Shown here: in pieces, positions 18,610 through 27,078 of the stretch
How positions within the stretch are numbered: position 1 is the stretch's first letter
Layout: every line of letters begins with the position of its first letter
Position numbers and translations under genes: made by a program
Notes under the pieces: generated by a model
Told to the model about the DNA's origin: nothing
What the model saw: the letters and a program-made list of their open reading frames with translations, nothing else
Database searches by the model: none
From: Endomicrobiia bacterium
GTDB taxonomy: Bacteria; Elusimicrobiota; Endomicrobiia; DTEH01
DNA length: 64,000 bases
Direction: 5' to 3'
Assembly: GCA_025059805.1 (NCBI GenBank)
Contig: JANXDG010000035.1
Span: forward strand, 62,001-126,000

Positions 18610-20618
18610 AACATTTTTTTAGATAGACGTGATAATATTGTCTCTAAAACAAAAAATAATACTAAAAAAGGAAGTATATTACCTGAAAGTTCCTTGCCAA
18701 TACACCATTGAATAAGATTGTAATGTTTATCTTTATCTATTCTAAAAAATAGTATATTACCTTTAACAAATTTTGATAAAAATTTTTTCGCTTTTGTCTC
18801 AGTAGCTATCTTTATGTTTGACTCATCAGGTGATATATTTATGGCAATAGGAATTTTTTTATCACCAATATCTATTTCATACACTCCTGGCTTATAAAAT
18901 CTAATTTCTGAATAATTTTTTTCAAAAAATTTATCATTGTCTGACATATCTCCATTTATATCAACTTGTTTCACATTACGGATCCCAGCAAAATTTATCT
19001 GTTCTGAAATATAATAAAAAGGTTTTATATCTTTAGATGTTGTTTCTTCTTGCTTAAAAATATTGTCAAAAATACCTACAAAAATTGGCTTCAATATAAA
19101 ATTAGTCCATTCTTTATCAGGTGAAAAACTAAAAACGTATGTGTTGTCATTTTTAACAACAGCAGGTGTGCCGTCTTTATATCTTAGTATTACTTTCCAT
19201 TTATATCTGTCTCTTACTGTCAAAAGTATTCTTTTCTTTACAAAGATCTTATCATACTCAAATCTGCTTAGGTAAACATTCCAATTTTCATCATCTCCTA
19301 AACTTAAATTTATCCCTTCGCCATATTCATTCTGTAAACGCACAAATTCTAATCCAGTCAGTACCTCATCATAACTTTCTAAATCACATCTTTCATCTGG
19401 AAAAACAATAACTACTTTGTCATCTCTTACGTTTCTTAGTAAGCTTATCTCTGTTAAACCTATAAGAATAATAAAATTATACTTATTTATATCTATTTTA
19501 TCATATAAGTTTTCAGAATAATCTTTTATCTCAATTTCTTTATCTATAGCCTTGAATTTTTCAAAGTAAAATTTTTTACTACTTATACCTCTTAATGTAA
19601 TAGGTTCATTTATAACACATAAAATTTTATCAGAAGAACCATTGATTTTAAGTAATGAAAAATAAAATTTATTATCTTCAGTAAGTCCGTCCTTCGGTAA
19701 AATTAAACAACCAAAATTATCCTGATGTGATATTCTACCAAACGGATATCTGAACTTATATCTATTAGTAAGCTTAGAAATGTACATATTTCCTACAATA
19801 CTTTCGTTAATTAATAACTTCACAGAAGTACTTTCCTCTTGTTTGGCTTGACCTGAAAAACTTGTTTTATAGTCTATCTCAAGGAAATCATCTTTATTAC
19901 TAACATTTAAATCTTCAACAAAGTAATTACTAACTTCTACCTCGGGATAACAAAAACTAATATCAGCTATAGTTTTAGAAATAGATACAGTTGACAAAAA
20001 AATATTATTATCAAACAAATGTTCTGCAAAATCTGTAAATATCAGTATCTTACAGTTGGTATCAAGATTATCTTTTACATACGAAAATGTATATTCTAAT
20101 GCTGTAGCGAGATTGCTTTTACAAAAGCTAATTTTTATATTTTCTAAATCATCAAAAATTTCCTGCAAAGTTTTTACTCTTTTTAACGGCACAACTTGTT
20201 CATTAAAAACTAATATTAACGAAGGAGTTACATCATATTTTTTTATTTCTTTCATAAACTTTATCAAACTGTCTTTACATATATCAAATTTTGTCTTATT
20301 ACCAACCTTTTGATGCATAGAAAACGAATTGTCTATCAACACAACTAAACTTAGTTTAGACGATTGGTAAGGATCTACATAAGCGACAGGACCTGAAAAA
20401 AACAAAATCATCAAAAAAACTATCAAACATCGTAGGATTACTATTAGTAATTCAACAATTTTTTTCTTGGGTAAATATTGATTAACTACTCTATTAATCA
20501 AATACACATAAGTAAATTTTATTCTTTTACGCTGTTTATTTGACAGCAGGTGTAGAATTATCGGTAGTAAACTTAACGGTAAGAAATACAACAAGAAGTT
20601 ATTCCGAAAAAAAATCAT
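18606..20618 (-). CDS. BatA/VWA domain membrane protein
   Basis: The 670-residue protein begins with the BatA N-terminal domain: a first helix FLPLSLLPIILHLLSNKQRKR, then a second helix near residue 60-78. A VWA domain follows with LVVLIDNSFSMHQK (MIDAS DxSxS) and KILIFTDFAEHLF. The remainder is an extracytoplasmic beta-rich region, and a C-terminal helix near 645-662 returns to the membrane. Proteins with this layout occur in Bacteroides aerotolerance-type operons (BatA) with DUF58 and MoxR. It overlaps both DUF58 and DUF4159 by 4 bases. Binding of a partner through a divalent metal at the MIDAS is expected from the fold. The exact function, whether aerotolerance, secretion or envelope assembly, is not established. 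Confidence 0.83.
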   Translation of the reverse strand: MIFFRNNFLLYFLPLSLLPIILHLLSNKQRKRIKFTYVYLINRVVNQYLPKKKIVELLIVILRCLIVFLMILFFSGPVAYVDPYQSSKLSLVVLIDNSFSMHQKVGNKTKFDICKDSLIKFMKEIKKYDVTPSLILVFNEQVVPLKRVKTLQEIFDDLENIKISFCKSNLATALEYTFSYVKDNLDTNCKILIFTDFAEHLFDNNIFLSTVSISKTIADISFCYPEVEVSNYFVEDLNVSNKDDFLEIDYKTSFSGQAKQEESTSVKLLINESIVGNMYISKLTNRYKFRYPFGRISHQDNFGCLILPKDGLTEDNKFYFSLLKINGSSDKILCVINEPITLRGISSKKFYFEKFKAIDKEIEIKDYSENLYDKIDINKYNFIILIGLTEISLLRNVRDDKVVIVFPDERCDLESYDEVLTGLEFVRLQNEYGEGINLSLGDDENWNVYLSRFEYDKIFVKKRILLTVRDRYKWKVILRYKDGTPAVVKNDNTYVFSFSPDKEWTNFILKPIFVGIFDNIFKQEETTSKDIKPFYYISEQINFAGIRNVKQVDINGDMSDNDKFFEKNYSEIRFYKPGVYEIDIGDKKIPIAINISPDESNIKIATETKAKKFLSKFVKGNILFFRIDKDKHYNLIQWCIGKELSGNILPFLVLFFVLETILSRLSKKML

Positions 20619-21514
20619 TGTTGTTCCAAAATAAATTTTAAATTCTCCACAAGAGGAAGTTCTGTACGTATGGTAAAATATCTAATATTTCTGTCATTTA
20701 GGTTTTCTTTATAAAACTCTAATATTTTTTTGAATTCTCTCCGATAATAATCTTTTATTTCTTCTACCTTAGTTTTAACAAAGATGGTATGTATTTCAAT
20801 ATCTTCTAAGATACAATTGTCATAATTTAGTTCTAACAATTCTTCTGTTCTATCAACTATATGTAGAATCATCAAATAAATATCAGAAAATGATAATTCA
20901 CGCAAAATTTTTACAATTTTTTTCTCATTCATATCTATAAAGTCGGAAATAATTATCACCATATTTTTTTTCTTTACCAAACCAATCAGTTGTTTAAATA
21001 CTTCACCAAAGTTAGTCTGTTCACCAAATATTTCTTCCTCTAAAAATTCAAGTATCTTATAGTAATAGTTAACATTAGACGATGCAGGTAAAACTTGTCT
21101 AATTTTACTGTCAAACTTACATATACCAACACAATCACCCTGGTTTAAAAGTATATAACTTATATACGAAGCAAGATAATTCCCATATTCATATTTGGTT
21201 ATAGATGGGTTTTTATCTTTTTCTGGATAGTGCATTGAAGCGGAACAATCAAGAAATATATATGCCGTAAGGTTTACTTCTTGTTGATACTGTTTAACAA
21301 AAAACCTATCCCTACGTGCGTATACTTTCCAGTCAATAAATTTTATATCGTCACCACAAACGTACTCCCTATGTTGTATAAAATCAAGTGATCTACCTAT
21401 TAACCGACTCTTATGTTTGCCAGCGAAATCGCCTTCTACAGTGATGCTATTAAATTCTAAAATTAGTTGATCTATATATTTTAAAACTTCGGTAGAAGTA
21501 TATTTGTAATGCAT
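20615..21514 (-). CDS. DUF58 domain-containing protein
   Basis: The 299-residue protein carries the DUF58 core motif RSLDFIQHREYVCGDDIKFI and DWKVYARRDRFFVKQYQQE. A VWA-like AYIFLDCSASMHYPE (DxSxS) and MVIIISDFIDM follow. No membrane segment is seen, so it is cytoplasmic. It is the first gene of the long operon. Upstream lies only about 160 bp of intergenic DNA and then the convergent end of a PLP-enzyme gene. The MoxR-type AAA ATPase that normally precedes DUF58 is not there. A weak promoter-like pair, TTAACA and ATAAAT separated by 17 bases, ends at about 21576. The start codon lacks an obvious Shine-Dalgarno sequence. Confidence 0.87.
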   Translation of the reverse strand: MHYKYTSTEVLKYIDQLILEFNSITVEGDFAGKHKSRLIGRSLDFIQHREYVCGDDIKFIDWKVYARRDRFFVKQYQQEVNLTAYIFLDCSASMHYPEKDKNPSITKYEYGNYLASYISYILLNQGDCVGICKFDSKIRQVLPASSNVNYYYKILEFLEEEIFGEQTNFGEVFKQLIGLVKKKNMVIIISDFIDMNEKKIVKILRELSFSDIYLMILHIVDRTEELLELNYDNCILEDIEIHTIFVKTKVEEIKDYYRREFKKILEFYKENLNDRNIRYFTIRTELPLVENLKFILEQQ

Positions 21515-21612
21515 ACTTTTATTAAATAGATATTACTTTTTATCCACTAAAAGTTATTAAAATAAAAAATACAAAATTTATGGCAGAAATTAAAGATTTG
21601 TTAAGGTGGTAA

Positions 21613-21687
21613 ATGAAAAGATTTTATATAACTTCCTTGTTAGGAATGTTCGGTTTATTAAATACAAAAATTTTTTACATTTTTTGA
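21613..21687 (+). CDS. Possible 24-residue peptide with strong ribosome binding site
   Basis: This is too short for the ORF track. On the plus strand AAGGTGGT ends 3 bases before an ATG that opens a 24-residue frame, MKRFYITSLLGMFGLLNTKI and then FYIF, closed by TGA at 21685-21687. It looks like a short signal-peptide or membrane peptide. Its last bases overlap the 3' end of the minus-strand PLP-enzyme gene. Nothing else is encoded downstream on the plus strand, so it is not a leader for another gene. It may be a genuine small peptide, the stump of a lost exported protein, or chance. Strength of the SD is the only direct evidence. Confidence 0.22.
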   Translation: MKRFYITSLLGMFGLLNTKIFYIF

Positions 21688-23144
21688 ACTAATTCGTTAA
21701 ATTCTATGATAAGTCTGTCAATCTCTTCAACTGATGAAAATATTTCATCCCAAAATGTTTCTGACCACAATGTGTTAAGTTCTTCAACAGTTTTACCTTG
21801 TTGTTCAACCCATGTAAAATATTTTAAGTTATGTAACGCTTTGCGATCATAATATGATAATTCTTTTATCCAGTCAATTGAAATACTGTGTAACAACTCA
21901 ATGTCTCTATAACCTTGTTCAGTAGTGTAGTTACCACGAAGTTTTTTGTACTCTTCAATCCTTGATTGATATAACTCCATAGAATCTGTAAAAATTGTAA
22001 CTACAACATCTTTTTTTGTAAGTTCGAAATATTTTGCAAATTTGATTGCCGCTACTAAATTACAGATCCCAGAAATACCTAAAAGATCAAGCTTATCAAC
22101 AATTCCTTTAGGTACACCTTCTTTCATAAGAAGTTCTCTACCAATAGGTTCGTTAAAAAGTCTCATTAACCTTATTGTTATCTCATCATCAATTGCTGCA
22201 ACTGAGTCTGTATTTCTAACATTATGTATCCAAGGGACATGTTTATCACCAATACCTTCTATCCTATGTCCGCCATAACCGTTTAAGTACAGAGTTGGAC
22301 ATTGTAACGCTTCCGCAGCAAGAATTTTTAGCCCAGAAAATTTTTTCTTTAAATAGTCTCCTGCTGCTATTGTTCCCGCTGATCCCGTAGCTGAAACATA
22401 ACCTACCAATTTTAAATTAGCTTGTGTGACTAATAAAGATTTAAAAACTTCTTCAATTGCAGAACCAGTAATCTCGTAATGCCATAATGCATTACCAAAT
22501 TCTGAAAACTGATTAAAAATCACAACTTCGTCACCACGCGTCCTTTTAAGTTCCCAACATTTGTCATAAATTTCTTTAACATTAGATTCGCATCCAGGCG
22601 TTGCATAGATTTCTTTTGTACCTATAGTTTTAAGCCATTCAAACCGTTCTTTACTCATTTCCTCTGGTAAGATTGCAATAGCGTCGCAACCAAGTAGTGC
22701 ACAATCAAACGCTCCACCACGACAATAATTACCTGTTGACGGCCATACAGCTTTCTGTGTTTCTGGATTAAACTCGCCTGTAACTAACCTGGGAACTAAA
22801 CATCCAAACGCAGCACCAACTTTGTGTGCACCTGTAGGGAAAAATTTACCTGTTAAACCAATGATTTTAGCTTCTACACCGGTTAGTGTTTCAGGTAGTT
22901 CAATATAATTTACATTGCCGTATAGCCCTGTTTTAATATCATTTTTCCATGTTATACGAAATAAATTTAATGGATTAACATCCCATAAACCAACTGTTTT
23001 TAACTTGTCTTTTATCTGCTGTGGAACTTTTTCCTGTGGATTTTTAAGCTGTGCAAAAGTTGGTATTATGACACCTCGTTCTTTACAACGTTTCGCTGCT
23101 ATTTTTCTAACCTCTTCATTAATTTTTTTAGGTATAAGTGACAT
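21675..23144 (-). CDS. PLP-dependent fold-type II enzyme (tryptophan synthase beta / threonine synthase superfamily)
   Basis: The 489-residue protein has the PLP-lysine region TGKFFPTGAHKVGAAFG, with lysine about residue 108, STGNYCRGGAF and a glycine-rich SATGSAGTIAAGD loop. These are hallmarks of fold-type II lyases and synthases. It is longer than cysteine synthase (about 310) or diaminopropionate ammonia-lyase (about 400), and its C-terminal extension is not one I can assign. I recall related uncharacterised PLP enzymes in clusters with YgeW/YgeY/SsnA, but cannot confirm. Its upstream neighbour is ssnA and then glutamate dehydrogenase, pointing to amino acid or purine-derived nitrogen catabolism. 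It has its own promoter-like sequence (23187-23215) and a strong AGGAGG site at 23152-23157. The substrate is unknown. Confidence 0.7.
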   Translation of the reverse strand: MSLIPKKINEEVRKIAAKRCKERGVIIPTFAQLKNPQEKVPQQIKDKLKTVGLWDVNPLNLFRITWKNDIKTGLYGNVNYIELPETLTGVEAKIIGLTGKFFPTGAHKVGAAFGCLVPRLVTGEFNPETQKAVWPSTGNYCRGGAFDCALLGCDAIAILPEEMSKERFEWLKTIGTKEIYATPGCESNVKEIYDKCWELKRTRGDEVVIFNQFSEFGNALWHYEITGSAIEEVFKSLLVTQANLKLVGYVSATGSAGTIAAGDYLKKKFSGLKILAAEALQCPTLYLNGYGGHRIEGIGDKHVPWIHNVRNTDSVAAIDDEITIRLMRLFNEPIGRELLMKEGVPKGIVDKLDLLGISGICNLVAAIKFAKYFELTKKDVVVTIFTDSMELYQSRIEEYKKLRGNYTTEQGYRDIELLHSISIDWIKELSYYDRKALHNLKYFTWVEQQGKTVEELNTLWSETFWDEIFSSVEEIDRLIIEFNELVQKM

Positions 23145-23186
23145 AGTTTTACCTCCTGAGCGAACCTTTCTAAAAAAACGGGCTTT

Positions 23187-23215
23187 TATTTACAAAATGC
23201 TCATCCTAATGTCAA
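23187..23215 (-). promoter_or_regulatory. Sigma-70-like promoter for the PLP-enzyme gene
   Basis: On the minus strand TTGACA (23215-23210) is followed after 17 bases by TAAATA (23192-23187). It lies in the 80-bp gap between the ssnA stop and the PLP-enzyme start. A leader of about 35 bases contains AGGAGG 7 bases before the ATG. The -35 box and spacer are consensus and the -10 box differs at two positions. Confidence 0.5.
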
Positions 23216-23224
23216 CATAACAAA

Positions 23225-24586
23225 CTAAAATTTTTCCCAAAATCTTTCTGCAATTTTTCTTACCTCGTTTAGTAAATCTTTCTCAGAAAAATTAATCACT
23301 TTCCCTTCGGACAATAATTGTTTGCCGTTAACATATACAGTATCAACAGTTGCATATGCAATCCCATACAGTAAGTGTCCATAATAATTATTATTAGTTA
23401 TCGGCGTAGGCGGAATATAGTTATATACTACAGCATCTAAAGGTATCCCTGCTGAGAAAGTATTAAATTTCTTGCCAAAAAGTATTTCAACAATTTTTAC
23501 ATTAGCTTTTAACAACGTATTAGCAGATTCAACAAAAGCTATATTTGGATTCTTAAAATGATGTCTTTGAATTAAACATAAGCTTCTAGCCTGTAAAATC
23601 ATATGAGAACTCATTGCATCAGTTCCAAGTCCTACATTTATACCATACTGTAACATTTTTAACAGGTTGGCACAGCCAACAGCGTTGTTCATATTAGATT
23701 CTGGATTTAAAACAATATTACTTTTTCTTTCCGCAATTAGTTTCATCTCGTCCTCGTTAATATGAACACAATGAGCAAGAATGGTTTTGTCATCTAATAA
23801 TCCAAACTTATCAAATCGTTCAACTACACGACAGTTATATTTTTCAATACAATTATGTTCATCAAGTTCGTCCTCAGCACAGTGTGTGTGTATCCCAAGT
23901 TTATATTTTTCTTTCAATTTAGAAATTTTATTCAAGGTTAAATCATTTACAGTAAAAGATGCGTGTAAACCTATCATCGGTAGAATATTATAATTATTAG
24001 TACTGTCAAGTAGAGTCTCATTAATGAATTCTTCAGTAGCTTGTATTCCTTCATCACCTTTGCCAAACCTGTCCGATACACCAAGGCATAAACTTGCTCT
24101 TAGACCTATAGTTTTAACTGCTTTAGCTATCTGTTGTAAACTCCCCTTTTGGACACCTTGTGATTCATGATGGTCAATAACTGTAGTGACACCGTTACGA
24201 AGACAATCAATCAATGCTGCTACTGCACTATAATAAATTTCCTCAGAGGAAAGTAGTTTATCAAGTTTCCACCATAACTGGTCAAGGATATCGTAAAAAT
24301 TTTTTGCTGAATAATCTTTTAACAAGAGGCCACGAGCAAACGACGAATAAAAATGGTGATGAGCACAAACTAAACCAGGCATTATCACTCTACCTTTTAA
24401 ATCAAGAAATTTAAGATGGATAGTTTTAGTTTCCTCAGTGAGTTTAAAAGCTTTACTACGCATCTCATCATTAGTTCCAACATCTATGATGGTACCATTA
24501 TTATCTAGCAAGATACCACAATTGTGTATAACTCTGTCTTGGATCGGATCAATTAGTATACCATTACAAACAAGCGTGAACATCAT
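23225..24586 (-). CDS. ssnA: SsnA-like aminohydrolase (amidohydrolase superfamily)
   Basis: The protein belongs to the metal-dependent amidohydrolases (TatD/cytosine deaminase-like). Metal ligands are visible: VCAHHHFYSSFARG (HxH motif), LGIHTHCAEDE, ILAHCVHINEDE and LGTDAMSSH. The HHHFYS.FARG text resembles SsnA, encoded in the E. coli purine/selenium-linked ygf region. The ORF track begins at a TTG (24607), but the AGGAGG in those first codons is the ribosome site for the ATG at 24586. So the real protein is about 453 residues. It lies 30 bases after glutamate dehydrogenase and before the PLP enzyme. Deamination or hydrolysis of an N-heterocycle or guanidine-like compound is likely; the substrate is not known here. 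Confidence 0.78.
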   Translation of the reverse strand: MMFTLVCNGILIDPIQDRVIHNCGILLDNNGTIIDVGTNDEMRSKAFKLTEETKTIHLKFLDLKGRVIMPGLVCAHHHFYSSFARGLLLKDYSAKNFYDILDQLWWKLDKLLSSEEIYYSAVAALIDCLRNGVTTVIDHHESQGVQKGSLQQIAKAVKTIGLRASLCLGVSDRFGKGDEGIQATEEFINETLLDSTNNYNILPMIGLHASFTVNDLTLNKISKLKEKYKLGIHTHCAEDELDEHNCIEKYNCRVVERFDKFGLLDDKTILAHCVHINEDEMKLIAERKSNIVLNPESNMNNAVGCANLLKMLQYGINVGLGTDAMSSHMILQARSLCLIQRHHFKNPNIAFVESANTLLKANVKIVEILFGKKFNTFSAGIPLDAVVYNYIPPTPITNNNYYGHLLYGIAYATVDTVYVNGKQLLSEGKVINFSEKDLLNEVRKIAERFWEKF

Positions 24587-24616
24587 ATTGCTCCTCCTTT
24601 TAAACAACTATTCTAA

Positions 24617-25915
24617 TTATGGATATAATCCACGAAGAATTGCTGCTTCCGCAACACGATTCACCGCAAGTATCATTGCAGATGTTCTCATATCATATTT
24701 ACCATTAGGAAGCTTATTATTGTAAGTTTTCATAACATCAACTACTTCATTAAAAGCATTTACCATAACTTCCTTTAACCTTTCCTGTACATCTTTTTCT
24801 TTCCAGAAGTATGCTTGTAAACTTTGTACCCATTCAAAATATGAAACAATCACGCCGCCAGCATTCGCAAGAATGTCTGGGACAACTTTAACACCTTTTT
24901 TTGCAAGGATTCTGTCAGCATCAGGTGTCGTCGGACCATTCGCAGCTTCAACTATTAGTTTAGCCTGAACTTTGTCCGCATTTTCTTTTGTGATCTGTCC
25001 TTCAATTGCAGCAGGAATTAGAATATCACACTTAAGTTCAAGTAATTGTTTGTTAGTTATATTTTTAGCATTTTTATACCCAACAACGGTTTTGTTTTTG
25101 AGTGTATACTTATAGAGATCAATAATATCTAATCCGTCGGGATTGTATACACCACCATTTACATCTGACACTGCTATTACTTTGCATCCCATCTCGTAGA
25201 ATATCCTTGCAGCATTGTATCCTACATTACCAAATCCTTGAATTACAATTGTAGCTTTTGCTAAATCTATATTGTAAAACTCGCATGCTTGTTGAGTAAT
25301 ATAAACAACTCCACGACCAGTCGCTTCGGTTCTCCCTCGTGAACCTCCTAAACTCAACGGTTTGCCTGTAACCACACCAGGAACTGAGTATCCAATATTC
25401 ATACTGTACGTATCCATTACCCATGCCATGATCCTCGGGTTAGTATTAACGTCAGGAGCTGGTATATCCTTTTCAGGTCCTATTATAATACCTATTTCGG
25501 AAATATATCTTCTAGTAATATGTTCAAGTTCTTGTTCAGAAAGTTTTGATGGGTCACAAACAACACCACCTTTTGCTCCACCGTAAGGAATGTTTACAAC
25601 AGCACATTTCCAGGTCATCCACATTGCAAGCGCTGTAACCTCGTCAAGGTCAACATCAGGATGGTATCTTATTCCTCCTTTACCAGGTCCACGATCTAAA
25701 TTATGTTGAACTCTGTAACCTGTAAATACACGAATTTTACCATCATCACACCGAATAGGTACCGAAACAATAAGTGTACGTTTTGGATACTTTAATTTTT
25801 GTAAAATACCATAATCAAGGTTTATAATTTTTGCAGTCGTTTCAAGTTGTTCCCATGCCATATACAGTGGGTTAATTTTATAATTTTTCTTTTTTTCTGA
25901 TATATGAAGTTTCAT
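24617..25915 (-). CDS. gdhA: Glutamate dehydrogenase (Glu/Leu/Phe/Val dehydrogenase family)
   Basis: The 432-residue protein interconverts glutamate with 2-oxoglutarate and ammonia using NAD(P). Family motifs are complete: GPGKGGIRYHPDVDLDEV, NIPYGGAKGGVVCDPSKLS (catalytic lysine), KDIPAPDVNTN, and the Rossmann motif VIQGFGNVGYNAARIF. The length is usual for the hexameric enzyme. The neighbours (SsnA-like aminohydrolase and a PLP lyase) release ammonia in related pathways, so it may capture or release nitrogen with them. A GAGGT ribosome site precedes the ATG. Cofactor preference cannot be read from the sequence with certainty. Confidence 0.93.
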   Translation of the reverse strand: MKLHISEKKKNYKINPLYMAWEQLETTAKIINLDYGILQKLKYPKRTLIVSVPIRCDDGKIRVFTGYRVQHNLDRGPGKGGIRYHPDVDLDEVTALAMWMTWKCAVVNIPYGGAKGGVVCDPSKLSEQELEHITRRYISEIGIIIGPEKDIPAPDVNTNPRIMAWVMDTYSMNIGYSVPGVVTGKPLSLGGSRGRTEATGRGVVYITQQACEFYNIDLAKATIVIQGFGNVGYNAARIFYEMGCKVIAVSDVNGGVYNPDGLDIIDLYKYTLKNKTVVGYKNAKNITNKQLLELKCDILIPAAIEGQITKENADKVQAKLIVEAANGPTTPDADRILAKKGVKVVPDILANAGGVIVSYFEWVQSLQAYFWKEKDVQERLKEVMVNAFNEVVDVMKTYNNKLPNGKYDMRTSAMILAVNRVAEAAILRGLYP

Positions 25916-25954
25916 ATCTTTTACCTCACTTAAATTAAATAATGTATTAAAAGT

Positions 25955-26581
25955 CTAACCTAAAATTTTTCTACTGCCAGGTTTTACGATAGGTACATTC
26001 TGTTTACATAACGGACAAACTTCAGGCGGATAGTTGTTCACTTCTACTTTTGAGATATAAAAGTAAGGAATGCCAAAATCAACATTTGTCTGCCTATTAA
26101 AAATACTACATACCATAACTACATTACCACCATACTGTTTGATTACATCAATTACTTCTTTTGTTGATTTCCCAGTTGTTACGACGTCTTCAACAATAAT
26201 CACTCTATCTTGTGAATTAATACTAAACCCGCGACGTAATATCATTTTTCCATAATCATCACGTTCAGTAAATATTGCGCGTATAGGTTTTTCACTAAAT
26301 GTTCTAATAACACGGGCTAATTCTTGACCTATTATCACACCGCCTAAAGCAGGTGATACTACAACTGTTACTTCTTGCCAGTAGTTGCAATTATTCCGTA
26401 TTTCCTCAAACAACAACATTGCAATTTTTTCTGCTATATCTGGATATTGAAGCACTAGTGCACATTGAATGTATTTATCGCTATGCAACCCTGAAGATAA
26501 AAGAAAATGTCCTTCAAGAATTGCACCAAATGATTTAAAGACTTCTATTATAGATTCTTTTCTAAACTCCATATTTTTCAT
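25955..26581 (-). CDS. pyrE: Orotate phosphoribosyltransferase
   Basis: The 208-residue enzyme transfers ribose 5-phosphate from PRPP to orotate in pyrimidine synthesis. The PRPP-binding motif RVIIVEDVVTTGKSTKEVID is intact, and FSEKPIRAIFTERDD and LSSGLHSDKYIQCALVLQYP fit the family. The C-terminal extension VCPLCKQNVPIVKPGSRKI includes a CxxC pair, seen in some bacterial PyrE proteins. It is 22 bases from smpB upstream and 39 bases from gdh downstream, probably one transcript. Two ATGs (residues 1 and 4) are possible starts. Confidence 0.93.
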   Translation of the reverse strand: MKNMEFRKESIIEVFKSFGAILEGHFLLSSGLHSDKYIQCALVLQYPDIAEKIAMLLFEEIRNNCNYWQEVTVVVSPALGGVIIGQELARVIRTFSEKPIRAIFTERDDYGKMILRRGFSINSQDRVIIVEDVVTTGKSTKEVIDVIKQYGGNVVMVCSIFNRQTNVDFGIPYFYISKVEVNNYPPEVCPLCKQNVPIVKPGSRKILG

Positions 26582-26603
26582 TCAACATTACATTAAGTGA
26601 AAG

Positions 26604-27059
26604 TTACAACATACCCTTCTTTATTCTAAGCAACTCTCTATCCAACTCTCTACGTTTAATTTCTTCTCTTCTGTCATATACTTTTTTGTATTTACAAAGT
26701 GCTATTTCAATTTTGACATATCCGCGTTCATTAAAATACACCTTTGTAGGTTTTATAACATACCCGCGTTCAGACATTTTTCCATAGAGTTTTTTAATTT
26801 CATCTTTATGAAGTAAAAGTTTGCGTTCGCGGTCAATCGGAATTTTTATATGTGAAGATTTTTCATATTCTGGTATTCTGCAGTTAAGTAAAAACACCTC
26901 ACCTCCTCTTATAACACAATATGCGTCTTTAATGTCTATCTTACCCATCCTGATTGATTTTACTTCACTACCTTTTAGTTCAATACCGGCTTCATAACTA
27001 TCAATAATTTCAAAACTATGCGGTATTTTTCTATTAATTGTAACAATTTTTATTTCCAC
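26604..27059 (-). CDS. smpB: SsrA-binding protein SmpB
   Basis: The 151-residue protein binds tmRNA and brings it to stalled ribosomes in trans-translation. Recognisable segments are HSFEIIDSYEAGIELKGSEV at the N-terminus, KIDIKDAYCVIRGGEVFLLN, the central RKLLLHKDEIKKLYGK and the basic tail YDRREEIKRRELDRELLRI. The length is normal. It is the first of the pyrE-proximal genes after moeA (19 bases). No tmRNA gene was found in this window. Confidence 0.95.
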   Translation of the reverse strand: MEIKIVTINRKIPHSFEIIDSYEAGIELKGSEVKSIRMGKIDIKDAYCVIRGGEVFLLNCRIPEYEKSSHIKIPIDRERKLLLHKDEIKKLYGKMSERGYVIKPTKVYFNERGYVKIEIALCKYKKVYDRREEIKRRELDRELLRIKKGML

Positions 27060-27078
27060 GATTTTTCACTATTAAAAA

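Noticed and set aside
24587-24607. TTG start for the SsnA-like gene
   Set aside because: Those codons are the AGGAGG ribosome site of the ATG at 24586.
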